From: a bacterium
GTDB taxonomy: Bacteria > Cyanobacteriota > Vampirovibrionia > Gastranaerophilales > Gastranaerophilaceae
Length of the DNA: 6,742 bases
NCBI GenBank assembly: GCA_017541565.1
Contig: JAFXYU010000203.1
Location: 1-6,742, forward strand
Direction: 5' to 3'
Shown here one piece after another: positions 1 through 5,200 of this stretch. Both the position numbers and the translations under genes were made by a program. The notes under the pieces are model-generated. The model ran no database searches. It saw only the letters and a list, made by a program, of their open reading frames with translations, and was not told the origin of the DNA. How positions within the stretch are numbered: position 1 is the stretch's first letter; every line of letters begins with the position of its first letter.

Positions 1-214
1 CTTGATCAATATTTGAAACCGAAGGACGCGGAATGTAATTATGTCTCGGCAAAATCTTCACAATTGCACCGTTTTCAAATTCAACAAAATCTCCAACCAG
101 TACACTTTGTTTTGATTTCTTCAAAACTTCGCGCAGTCTGCACTCGTAAATTTTGTCCTCAAAGTTTACATAATAGAAGTCGGAATGTATTTTAAAAATC
201 TGCCCCTCTGCCAT
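1..214 (-). CDS. rsgA: RsgA (YjeQ) N-terminal fragment, small-subunit assembly GTPase
   Basis: Only the first 71 codons are in the window; the gene runs off the left edge, so the circularly permuted GTPase and zinc domains cannot be seen. What is visible matches the N-terminal OB-fold of RsgA: CRLRE at residues 25-29, VGDFVEF at 40-46, ILPRHN at 54-59 and RPSVSNIDQ at 63-71. The last motif is the family's RP-x-(V/A)-N-(I/V)-DQ hinge into the GTPase domain. Known family role: a cytoplasmic GTPase that binds the immature 30S subunit and checks late maturation of the decoding site. The ATG at 214-212 follows an AAAGAGA ribosome binding site that begins right after the infB stop codon, leaving a 12-nt gap, so it is probably the next gene of the same operon. 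The usual CRLRG reads CRLRE here, a mild variation. The identification is firm for a fragment. Confidence 0.9.
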   Translation of the reverse strand, partial: MAEGQIFKIHSDFYYVNFEDKIYECRLREVLKKSKQSVLVGDFVEFENGAIVKILPRHNYIPRPSVSNIDQ

Positions 215-226
215 ATAATCTCTTTA

Positions 227-2761
227 TTATACAAGTTCGGTTTTTTCAACTTCTTGAGTGGTTGTAAATTTAACAATATCACCTTCTTGAATATCATTAA
301 ATTTAACAAAAGACAATCCGCACTCAAAACCTTGAGCAACTTCCTTAACATCATCTTTGAATCGTTTAAGTTGGTCAATCGCACCTTTGAATATTTCAAC
401 TCCGTCACGGTAGATTGTTGCAGTATCGTTTCTGTTAATCTTACCTTCCGTAACATAGCATCCTGCAATCTTCTGAACTTTTCCAATGGTAAATATTTGA
501 CGAACTTCAACTTGACCCGTTTGAACTTCCTTCACATCCGGTGAAAGGAGTGAAATCATTGTGTGCTCAATATCTTCCAAGATTTGATAAATAATATCAT
601 ATTTCTTGATTGTAACACCCTCTTTTTCAGCAGCCGCAAGAGCGTTTGCATCTTCTTTTACGGTAAAGCCGAGAATCAATGCATTTGACGCCGAAGCAAG
701 CATAACGTCCGCTTCAGAAATGTCACCTACGCCGACATGAATAATTTTCGTATCGATTTCTTTTGACTCAAATTGTGCAATAGCCTGAGATACGGCTTCT
801 GCAGAACCGTGAGTGTTTGCCTTGATGATAAGATTAAGGTGCGGAATATCGTCTTCTCCGCCTGCACCTGCCTCTCTTCTCATGTGAGCGGGGAGCATTG
901 CTTCAAGACGTTTATTACGTTCTTTTTCTTTTCTCTTATCAACAATAGCCTTCATTTCTTTTTCGTTCTGAACAACCTCAAAATAGTCCCCTGCGTTCGG
1001 AACTTCAGTTAAGCCTAGAATCTCAACAGGAGTTGAAGGTTCTGCTTTAACAATTCTTTCGCCGGAATCAGAAAGGAGTGCTCTTACTCTGCCGCATGCA
1101 GTTCCTACAACAACACAATTGCCTGCTCTTAGGGTACCGTTTTGTACCAAAAGTGTTGCTACCGGACCTTTACCCTTATCAAGATTTGCTTCAATTACAA
1201 CGCCTGATGCTTCAGCCTTCGGATTTGCTCTTAAATCTTGAACTTCAGCAACAAGAAGGATGTATTCAAGAAGTTCATCAATACCGTTACCCATAAGTGC
1301 CGAAACGTTCACCGTAATCGTATCACCGCCCCACGCTTCCGGAACAAGCCCATGTTCAGTGAGTTGTTGAAGAACTTTATCCGGATTTGCCCCCGGTTTA
1401 TCACACTTGTTAACTGCAACAATAATCGGAACATCTGCTGCTTTGGCATGGTTAATTGCTTCAATCGTTTGAGGCATTATACCATCATCAGCCGCAACGA
1501 CCAGAATTGCAATATCAGTAGCCTTCGCACCTCTCGCACGCATTTCCGTAAATGCTTCGTGACCGGGAGTATCAACAAATACAATCTTCTTTTCGTGTTT
1601 GTTATCAAGATATACCGTATATGCACCTATCGACTGAGTAATTCCGCCAACCTCGGTTGCAACAATTTTGTGTTTTGATGCTCTTATGCTGTCGAGAAGT
1701 GTCGTTTTACCGTGGTCAACGTGCCCCATAATCGAAACAACAGGAGCGCGTTTTTTAAGCAGTTTCTTATCAACTTCCGTCAAAGCCTTCTGTTTCTGCT
1801 CTTTTTCCATTTCTTCTTCAATAAACGCATCAAAGTCCTCTTCAAGAACTTCAAGTTCGTATTCCGCACAAACCTTTTTGATTGTATCGACATCAATTAA
1901 TTGGTTTACAGTTGCCATGATTCCTTGGAACATAAGGAATTTAACAATTTCTGCAGGTGTTTTTTGGATTTTGTCTGCAAGTTCCTGAATTGTCATCGCT
2001 TCATTAACAACAAGCGATTTTACTTCTTCTACGGTTTCTTCTTTGTGCGCTTTCTTTTTGTGCTTCTGCGCAGCCGCTTTTTCAAGAGAAATCATCTCTT
2101 GATCTTCTTTTTTGGAATTAAAATCTTTTTCTTTCTTCTTGGAATCTTTTCTTCTGGACGGTCCGCCCTTTCCTTCATAGATTTCCTGAGGAATAATTCT
2201 TCTTTCTACGAGTTTTTTATTTTCACCGCCTTTATTGAACGGTTTTCTTTCTCCTGCGGCTGCCTCCTGAGGCTTTCCGCCTTCCTGTTTTTGAGGGGCT
2301 TTTCTTACAATTTCTATCCTTGAAGGAGTCTTGTACTCAATCTTCGTTCTTTCAATTCTTACGGTAGGTTTTTCAGCCTTTTTAATTACCGGTGCTTCTT
2401 CCTGCTTAACTTCCTCTGCAGGTATCTTTGATTGTTTTTCCACTTTTTCAATTTTTGGAACTTTTTGGACTCTTTCTACTCTTTCAATTTGCGGGGCTGT
2501 TGGTTTTGAGGATGTTTTTTTTGTTGTTTCTTCGGGGGTTTCTTCCTGAGGTGTTTTGGACTTTTTGACAATGAACGCTTTTTTTGCCGTATCTTTTTTC
2601 GGTAATAAACCTAAATGCTCTTTGAGTTTTCTGATTTGCACAGGTGTAACCGTATTGGAATGAGATTTTACCATAATCCCGATTTCCGCAAATTTTTCCA
2701 ACACCTCTTTACTTGTTTTACCAAGTTCCTTTGCTAATTCACTAACTCTTAAACTGTCCAT
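227..2761 (-). CDS. infB: Translation initiation factor IF-2
   Basis: IF-2 is the GTPase that brings fMet-tRNA to the 30S subunit and promotes 50S joining. The 844-residue product is a normal length for a bacterial IF-2 with a long N-terminus. In order: an IF2_N helical module at about 3-50; a Lys/Glu-rich, probably disordered linker at about 55-245; a second IF2_N module at about 255-305; the G domain from about 338 to 505; a beta-barrel domain II at about 515-600; domain III at about 640-735; and the fMet-tRNA-binding C-terminal domain at about 740-844. The nucleotide-binding motifs are intact: G1 GHVDHGKT 346-353, G2 GGIT 372-375, G3 DTPGH 397-401, G4 NKCD 451-454 and G5 SAL 487-489. NKCD has Cys at a position normally Ile, Met or Val, which should not affect GTP binding. 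The ATG follows AAGGA at 7 nt and lies inside the 3' end of rnpM (20-nt overlap), so the two are probably translationally coupled. Confidence 0.98.
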   Translation of the reverse strand: MDSLRVSELAKELGKTSKEVLEKFAEIGIMVKSHSNTVTPVQIRKLKEHLGLLPKKDTAKKAFIVKKSKTPQEETPEETTKKTSSKPTAPQIERVERVQKVPKIEKVEKQSKIPAEEVKQEEAPVIKKAEKPTVRIERTKIEYKTPSRIEIVRKAPQKQEGGKPQEAAAGERKPFNKGGENKKLVERRIIPQEIYEGKGGPSRRKDSKKKEKDFNSKKEDQEMISLEKAAAQKHKKKAHKEETVEEVKSLVVNEAMTIQELADKIQKTPAEIVKFLMFQGIMATVNQLIDVDTIKKVCAEYELEVLEEDFDAFIEEEMEKEQKQKALTEVDKKLLKKRAPVVSIMGHVDHGKTTLLDSIRASKHKIVATEVGGITQSIGAYTVYLDNKHEKKIVFVDTPGHEAFTEMRARGAKATDIAILVVAADDGIMPQTIEAINHAKAADVPIIVAVNKCDKPGANPDKVLQQLTEHGLVPEAWGGDTITVNVSALMGNGIDELLEYILLVAEVQDLRANPKAEASGVVIEANLDKGKGPVATLLVQNGTLRAGNCVVVGTACGRVRALLSDSGERIVKAEPSTPVEILGLTEVPNAGDYFEVVQNEKEMKAIVDKRKEKERNKRLEAMLPAHMRREAGAGGEDDIPHLNLIIKANTHGSAEAVSQAIAQFESKEIDTKIIHVGVGDISEADVMLASASNALILGFTVKEDANALAAAEKEGVTIKKYDIIYQILEDIEHTMISLLSPDVKEVQTGQVEVRQIFTIGKVQKIAGCYVTEGKINRNDTATIYRDGVEIFKGAIDQLKRFKDDVKEVAQGFECGLSFVKFNDIQEGDIVKFTTTQEVEKTELV

Positions 2762-2996
2762 CCAATAGTCCTTTCAAATCCTCGCGAGAAATGTTTGCCT
2801 TCAAAGGCTTGTTTATCCCCTTTTTTAAAACCGTATTAATACATTCTTGATTATAACAAAGATATACAGATCTGCCAAATGTCTTGGAATCAGGCTGTAT
2901 AACTATGTTTCCGCTTTTATGTTCTTTTGTTATTTTTATTAACTGTTCAAGAGGTTTTAACTCTCCGCATGATACACATTTTCTCTTATGTTCCAA
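2742..2996 (-). CDS. rnpM: RnpM/YlxR family RNase P modulator (DUF448)
   Basis: This small basic protein of the YlxR (DUF448) family sits directly before infB, its standard position. In Bacillus subtilis the family member RnpM binds RNase P RNA and dampens its activity. With the start chosen here it has 84 residues, typical for the family. The signature opens with RKCVSCG at 5-11 and continues with GRSVYLC at 41-47, a variant of the usual GRGAYLC. Four cysteines (C7, C10, C47, C52) form CxxC...Cx4C pairs that could bind metal; that is an inference. The start is a TTG at 2996-2994, 7 nt downstream of AGAGGG and 2 nt after the stop of the gene before it. An in-frame ATG at 3068 would add 24 residues with no family similarity and overlap the upstream gene by 70 nt, so I consider it wrong. 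The 3' end overlaps infB by 20 nt. Confidence 0.9.
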   Translation of the reverse strand: MEHKRKCVSCGELKPLEQLIKITKEHKSGNIVIQPDSKTFGRSVYLCYNQECINTVLKKGINKPLKANISREDLKGLLDGQFKS

Positions 2997-2998
2997 GT

Positions 2999-3343
2999 TT
3001 AAGCCCTCTGCATAAACGGATGGAAATTCTGGCTCGCTTCCAAATACAATTTTGCAAGATTTGGGCATCCGTCCGGTGGAATATTCAGTTCAATGCTTTT
3101 TCCCACATACAATTGCGCCCCCTTCATTTTCAGGACGTCTGCGTGAAAAGAAGTGTTATCGTGCTTGTTAATCGTGTAAGAAATAACAAAATTGTCACGA
3201 TTACCGTTGCTTTCCAGAGTTTTGATATATTCGTTAAGCGCCGCTCCGCCGTCTTTGCTTGAAAATGATTTTTTTAGTTTTTTGTTGATTTTAACTTTTG
3301 TCCCAAAATTTTGTTGATTTGATTGAATACAATTAACTCTCAT
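2999..3343 (-). CDS. Small NFG-type N-terminus protein, function unknown
   Basis: I do not recognise a functional family. The product has 114 residues and no signal peptide or membrane segment. Residues 6-17 read IQSNQQNFGTKV. From memory, very many short proteins of Gastranaerophilales begin with a similar (Q)NFG(A/T)KV stretch of unknown purpose, so this looks like a lineage-specific protein rather than a chance ORF. The remainder is a basic stretch (residues 18-27, rich in Lys) followed by a mixed alpha/beta-looking segment with a central VISYTINKHDN strand pattern. The ATG at 3343 has a strong GGGGAG ribosome binding site a few bases upstream, and the gene fits tightly between prfA (21-nt gap) and rnpM (2 nt between its stop and the rnpM TTG). 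That makes it a translated operon member. Its position among translation genes hints at a related job, but nothing in the sequence shows one. Confidence 0.8.
   Translation of the reverse strand: MRVNCIQSNQQNFGTKVKINKKLKKSFSSKDGGAALNEYIKTLESNGNRDNFVISYTINKHDNTSFHADVLKMKGAQLYVGKSIELNIPPDGCPNLAKLYLEASQNFHPFMQRA
3004..3009 (-). promoter_or_regulatory. Ribosome binding site deciding the rnpM TTG start
   Basis: AGAGGG on the minus strand is 7 nt before the TTG at 2996 and lies inside the last codons of the upstream gene. It is the best Shine-Dalgarno match near the 5' end of rnpM. It favours the TTG, which starts the protein just before its conserved RKCVSCG motif, over the ATG at 3068. Confidence 0.65.
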
Positions 3344-3364
3344 ATCTCTCCCCGATTCAAATCC

Positions 3365-4450
3365 TTATTCCTTCACCTCAGCCAACTTTTCGAGTTTTAA
3401 CTTCTGGTCATATTCTATAAGAAGTCCTATTAATTCGTCCAAGTCCCCGTCTATTACCGTCCAAACATTAAGGTTATGGTTGATACGATGGTCTGTAAGC
3501 CTGCCCTGCGGGAAATTGTAGGTTCTGATACGTTCACTTCTGTCACCCGTTCCGACTTGTGAGCGGCGAAGGTCAGTAATTTCCTGCATTTGTTTTTGAA
3601 CTTCCATATCATAGAGTTTTGAACGCAAAATCTGCATTGCGCGTTCTTTGTTCTGCAATTGAGAACGTTCTTCAGTACAGAAAATCATTATTCCGGTAGG
3701 CTTGTGGAATAAACGTGCGGCCGTTTCTACTTTGTTAACGTTTTGACCTCCCGCACCGCCGGAACGTGCCGTAGACATTTCTATATCTTCAGGTTTAATT
3801 TCGATTTCCACATCATCGACTTCCGGCATAACCGCAACGGTTGCCGTAGAAGTGTGTACACGTCCTTGTGATTCTGTTTCCGGAACTCTTTGGACACGGT
3901 GAACACCCGATTCGTATTTGAGTTTTGAATACACGGCATCACCTTTTATTGAAATAATAATTTCGGAATACCCGCCCGCCTCGCATTCTGTTTTAGAAAG
4001 AATTTGGGTCTGCCAACCTTGTTTATCGGCATATTTGAGGTACATACGCGCCAAATCTCCGGCAAAAATGTTTGCTTCATCGCCGCCTGCGCCGCCGCGG
4101 ATTTCGAGCATGATATCCTTGTCATCCATCGGGTCACGGGGAAGAAGAAGGACTTTCATTTTTTCTTCAAACTCCGGAAGTTTTGCTTCGTTTTCCTCAA
4201 TTTCCGCTTTTAAAAAGCCTCGCATCTCTTCGTCTTTTTCTTCGAACATGAGTTGCTTGGCTTCTTCAATTGCATCGGTTGCTTTCTTCCATGCGTAATA
4301 TAGTTCCACTGTTTCTTCCATTGACTTTCGTTGTTTTGAAAGGTCGCGGAATTTGTTATAATCTGCAATAACATTCGGATCGGAAAGCGTTTCGCCGAGT
4401 TCGGTGTATCGTTTTTCAATCTGAATTATTTTATCTAACATGTCTTTCAT
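3365..4450 (-). CDS. prfA: Peptide chain release factor 1
   Basis: RF1 recognises UAA and UAG in the ribosomal A site and triggers peptidyl-tRNA hydrolysis. The 361-residue product has the normal RF1 length. Visible in order: an N-terminal helical domain to about residue 95; the RF1 stop-codon-reading motif P-x-T as PET at 190-192, inside [10 protein letters not shown] (RF2 would have SPF); the catalytic GGQ at 234-236 within [11 protein letters not shown]; and the C-terminal signature RTYNFPQGR with TDHRIN. The GGQ glutamine is the site normally methylated by PrmC. The start used is the ATG at 4450, giving MKDMLDKI. Another ATG nine bases on (4441) gives MLDKI, the more classical beginning, and is nearly as likely. 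A longer frame from an ATG at 4525 adds 25 residues unlike RF1 and crosses the likely -10 box, so it is rejected. It is the first gene of the translation operon. Confidence 0.96.
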   Translation of the reverse strand: MKDMLDKIIQIEKRYTELGETLSDPNVIADYNKFRDLSKQRKSMEETVELYYAWKKATDAIEEAKQLMFEEKDEEMRGFLKAEIEENEAKLPEFEEKMKVLLLPRDPMDDKDIMLEIRGGAGGDEANIFAGDLARMYLKYADKQGWQTQILSKTECEAGGYSEIIISIKGDAVYSKLKYESGVHRVQRVPETESQGRVHTSTATVAVMPEVDDVEIEIKPEDIEMSTARSGGAGGQNVNKVETAARLFHKPTGIMIFCTEERSQLQNKERAMQILRSKLYDMEVQKQMQEITDLRRSQVGTGDRSERIRTYNFPQGRLTDHRINHNLNVWTVIDGDLDELIGLLIEYDQKLKLEKLAEVKE

Positions 4451-4504
4451 GACAAACTTACCTATATATGTTTTTCTTAATTTGATTTTACCAAAAATAT
4501 AGAA

Positions 4505-4510
4505 ATTATA
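4505..4510 (-). promoter_or_regulatory. -10 box of the prfA operon promoter
   Basis: A perfect TATAAT on the minus strand lies about 55 nt before the prfA start in AT-rich DNA. No good -35 hexamer sits at 17 nt; a TTGTAA occurs at a 21-nt spacing, which is too far for a standard promoter. If used, transcription would begin near 4498 and run through prfA to rsgA. This also argues against the 4525 start codon for prfA. Confidence 0.45.
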
Positions 4511-4592
4511 AAACAATTTGAGCATGGATTTTTACAATTTTGAACATTTTTGTCGGGATTTTATTCGATTGGTTACTGATTTTATATCCCTC

Positions 4593-4620
4593 TTGTTTAA
4601 AAATATTTATTTGATATACT
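4593..4620 (+). promoter_or_regulatory. Sigma-70-type promoter of tRNA-His
   Basis: TTGTTT (4593-4598) and TATACT (4615-4620) are separated by 16 nt, a near-consensus pair. Transcription would begin around 4627, a dozen bases before the mature tRNA 5' end, leaving a short leader for RNase P to remove. It points away from the prfA promoter, so 4451-4638 is a divergent control region. Confidence 0.6.
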
Positions 4621-4638
4621 CATGCTTGACGGCTATAT

Positions 4639-4715
4639 GGCGAGTATCGTCAAGCGGTTAAGACCTCGGATTGTGGTTCCGATATGCGTGGGTTCGAATC
4701 CCACTACTCGCCCCA
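4639..4715 (+). tRNA. tRNA-His (anticodon GTG), CCA encoded
   Basis: The full cloverleaf can be drawn. The extra G(-1) typical of tRNA-His is at 4639. The acceptor GCGAGTA (4640-4646) pairs with TACTCGC (4705-4711). The D stem GTCA/AGAC has one A-A mismatch at 13:22. The anticodon stem TCGGA/TCCGA carries loop TTGTGGT with GTG at 4673-4675. The T stem GTGGG/CCCAC has loop TTCGAAT. The discriminator is C73 (4712), and G(-1) opposite C73 is the identity element read by histidyl-tRNA synthetase. CCA is encoded at 4713-4715. The D-loop wording (CAAGCGGTTAAG) resembles cyanobacterial and plastid tRNA-His. Confidence 0.97.
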
Positions 4716-4716
4716 T

Positions 4717-4752
4717 AAAATAGACTCAGACTTTTGTCTGGGTCTATTTTAT
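4717..4752 (+). terminator. Intrinsic terminator after tRNA-His
   Basis: AAAATAGACTCAGAC (4717-4731) pairs with GTCTGGGTCTATTTT (4736-4750) over 15 bp with a single G-T pair and a TTTT loop. The T-rich end of the 3' arm serves as the U-tract. It begins one base after the encoded CCA. Its A/T-symmetric arms could also stop transcription coming from the right on the minus strand. Confidence 0.85.
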
Positions 4753-4843
4753 TAGAGTAAGTGTTGGATAGAACGCACTTTCTGTGGGTTCGGCTGTAGT
4801 TAGACGAGTAGTACGGTTTTGTCAGTTTGACTATTTTATTTCC

Positions 4844-4870
4844 TAAAACTCGCTCGTTATAGGGGTTTTA
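4844..4870. repeat. 8-bp hairpin
   Basis: TAAAACTC (4844-4851) can pair with GGGTTTTA (4863-4870), with one T-G pair and an 11-nt loop. The 3' arm ends in a short T run, so a weak terminator is possible, although no gene is known to end here. Confidence 0.35.
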
Positions 4871-4903
4871 CTGGTCGGAAGTGCAACTTTACCCAAAAAA
4901 CCG

Positions 4904-4934
4904 ATTTACTCATATTTACTCATTATTTACTCTC
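4904..4934. repeat. Three ATTTACTC iteron-like direct repeats
   Basis: ATTTACTCAT (4904-4913), ATTTACTCAT (4914-4923) and ATTTACTCTC (4925-4934) follow one another at 10- and 11-bp steps, about one helical turn. They begin right after the left arm of the 13-bp inverted repeat. Helical phasing suggests a protein bound repeatedly on one face of the DNA. Function is unproven. Confidence 0.6.
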
Positions 4935-4942
4935 ACCGGTCG

Positions 4943-4964
4943 CTTACTTTCCAATAATAGTAAG
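4943..4964. repeat. Short inverted repeat CTTACT/AGTAAG
   Basis: CTTACT (4943-4948) and AGTAAG (4959-4964) form a 6-bp inverted repeat with a 10-nt spacer, nested inside the larger 13-bp inverted repeat. It could be an operator-like half-site pair, but short matches like this also arise by chance. Confidence 0.3.
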
Positions 4965-5041
4965 AAATTTTTTAAAGCGGTTTTTTGGGTATAGAACGCT
5001 TTTTTTGGTAAGGTATGGTTTATTTAGTAAAGATAAATTTA

Positions 5042-5167
5042 ATGAGCATAGTACAGATATTAAGGCTGGTTGCTCTAAAAGTACCAAAAACAATTATTGC
5101 CAAACAATACGGTTGCTCTGTCAGTAATCTGTATAACTTCCTTAACAGGCTGGAAGAAGTTGCATAA
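5042..5167 (+). CDS. Putative 41-residue helix-turn-helix protein
   Basis: This short frame encodes 41 residues with a convincing helix-turn-helix look. Residues 14-24 read VPKTIIAKQYG and are followed by CSVSNLYNFLNRLE: a helix, a Gly-containing turn, then a recognition-like helix ending in Leu-x-x-Leu spacing, as in resolvase C-terminal and transposase-type HTH segments. No named family is recognised. It has no other domain, so it would need to act as a dimer. Upstream, an in-frame ATG at 5015 would give 50 residues, but its AAGG is only 1 nt away. For 5042 only a weak AAAG is present, so the start is uncertain. Closely spaced repeats upstream could be its operator or targets. Its stop lies 33 nt from the convergent calpain-like gene. 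It could also be a degraded remnant of a larger DNA-binding protein. Confidence 0.5.
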   Translation: MSIVQILRLVALKVPKTIIAKQYGCSVSNLYNFLNRLEEVA

Positions 5168-5200
5168 ATAAACATTTAAAAAATGTACGTCTATTCTGAA

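Larger units (their letters stand above)
4891..4990. repeat. Perfect 13-bp inverted repeat
   Basis: ACCCAAAAAACCG (4891-4903) is exactly the reverse complement of CGGTTTTTTGGGT (4978-4990). The 74 bases between hold the ATTTACTC array and a smaller hairpin. It could be a paired protein-binding site, a long-range stem in a transcript, or the ends of a small element. It ends about 50 nt before the small HTH-like ORF. Confidence 0.7.
4768..4999. repeat. ATAGAACGC direct repeat pair
   Basis: ATAGAACGC occurs at 4768-4776 and again at 4991-4999. Both copies are preceded by GG within a few bases and followed by a T-rich stretch containing TTTnTG. The copies flank all the other repeat motifs of the region. 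The second copy lies just upstream of the small HTH-like ORF, and its GTATAGA could act as a poor -10 box. The role is unknown and a chance match of this length is possible. Confidence 0.4.
4753..5041. other. Gene-free stretch with clustered short repeats
   Basis: I see no credible gene on either strand in these roughly 290 bases. They hold several short repeated or symmetric motifs, listed separately: ATAGAACGC twice, two hairpins, a 13-bp inverted repeat and an ATTTACTC array. The stretch separates the tRNA-His terminator from a small plus-strand ORF and probably contains that ORF's control sequences. Confidence 0.5.

Noticed and set aside
166..510. 114-residue minus-strand frame overlapping the 3' end of infB and 5' end of rsgA
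   Set aside because: It lies within the coding sequence of infB in another frame, has Leu/Lys-rich low-quality composition and shows no recognisable family.
185..2549. Several plus-strand frames opposite infB (for example 1238-1678 and 1901-2323)
   Set aside because: They are antisense shadows of infB. The Phe/Cys/Ser-rich runs come from reading its Lys/Glu-rich linker backwards.
2927..3262. 111-residue plus-strand frame opposite rnpM and the NFG-type gene
   Set aside because: It is antisense to two genes with clear ribosome binding sites and has no recognisable motif.
3918..4419. Frames on both strands inside prfA (3918-4298 +, 3946-4137 -, 4004-4213 +, 4210-4419 -)
   Set aside because: prfA is intact and unmistakable in its own frame, and these overlap its conserved regions.
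4451..4525. N-terminal extension of prfA from ATG 4525
   Set aside because: The extra 25 residues do not resemble RF1 and span the TATAAT box at 4505-4510. RF1 proteins begin at about MLDKI.
4691..4712. att-site duplication of the tRNA-His 3' end
   Set aside because: No second copy of the tRNA 3' end was found in the rest of the window, so an attachment site is not supported here.
4904..4934. CRISPR array
   Set aside because: The repeats are 8-10 bases with no spacers, and no cas genes are visible.
5015..5041. Upstream ATG at 5015 as the start of the HTH-like ORF
   Set aside because: Its AAGG lies only 1 nt from the ATG, too close for normal initiation, and the added residues are not part of the HTH. 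It remains possible but is less likely.
5172..5186. ACATTT-AAA-AAATGT hairpin between the HTH-like ORF and the calpain-like gene as a terminator
   Set aside because: The stem is six bp, almost all A-T, with a 3-nt loop and no U-tract on either strand. It is too weak to call a terminator.
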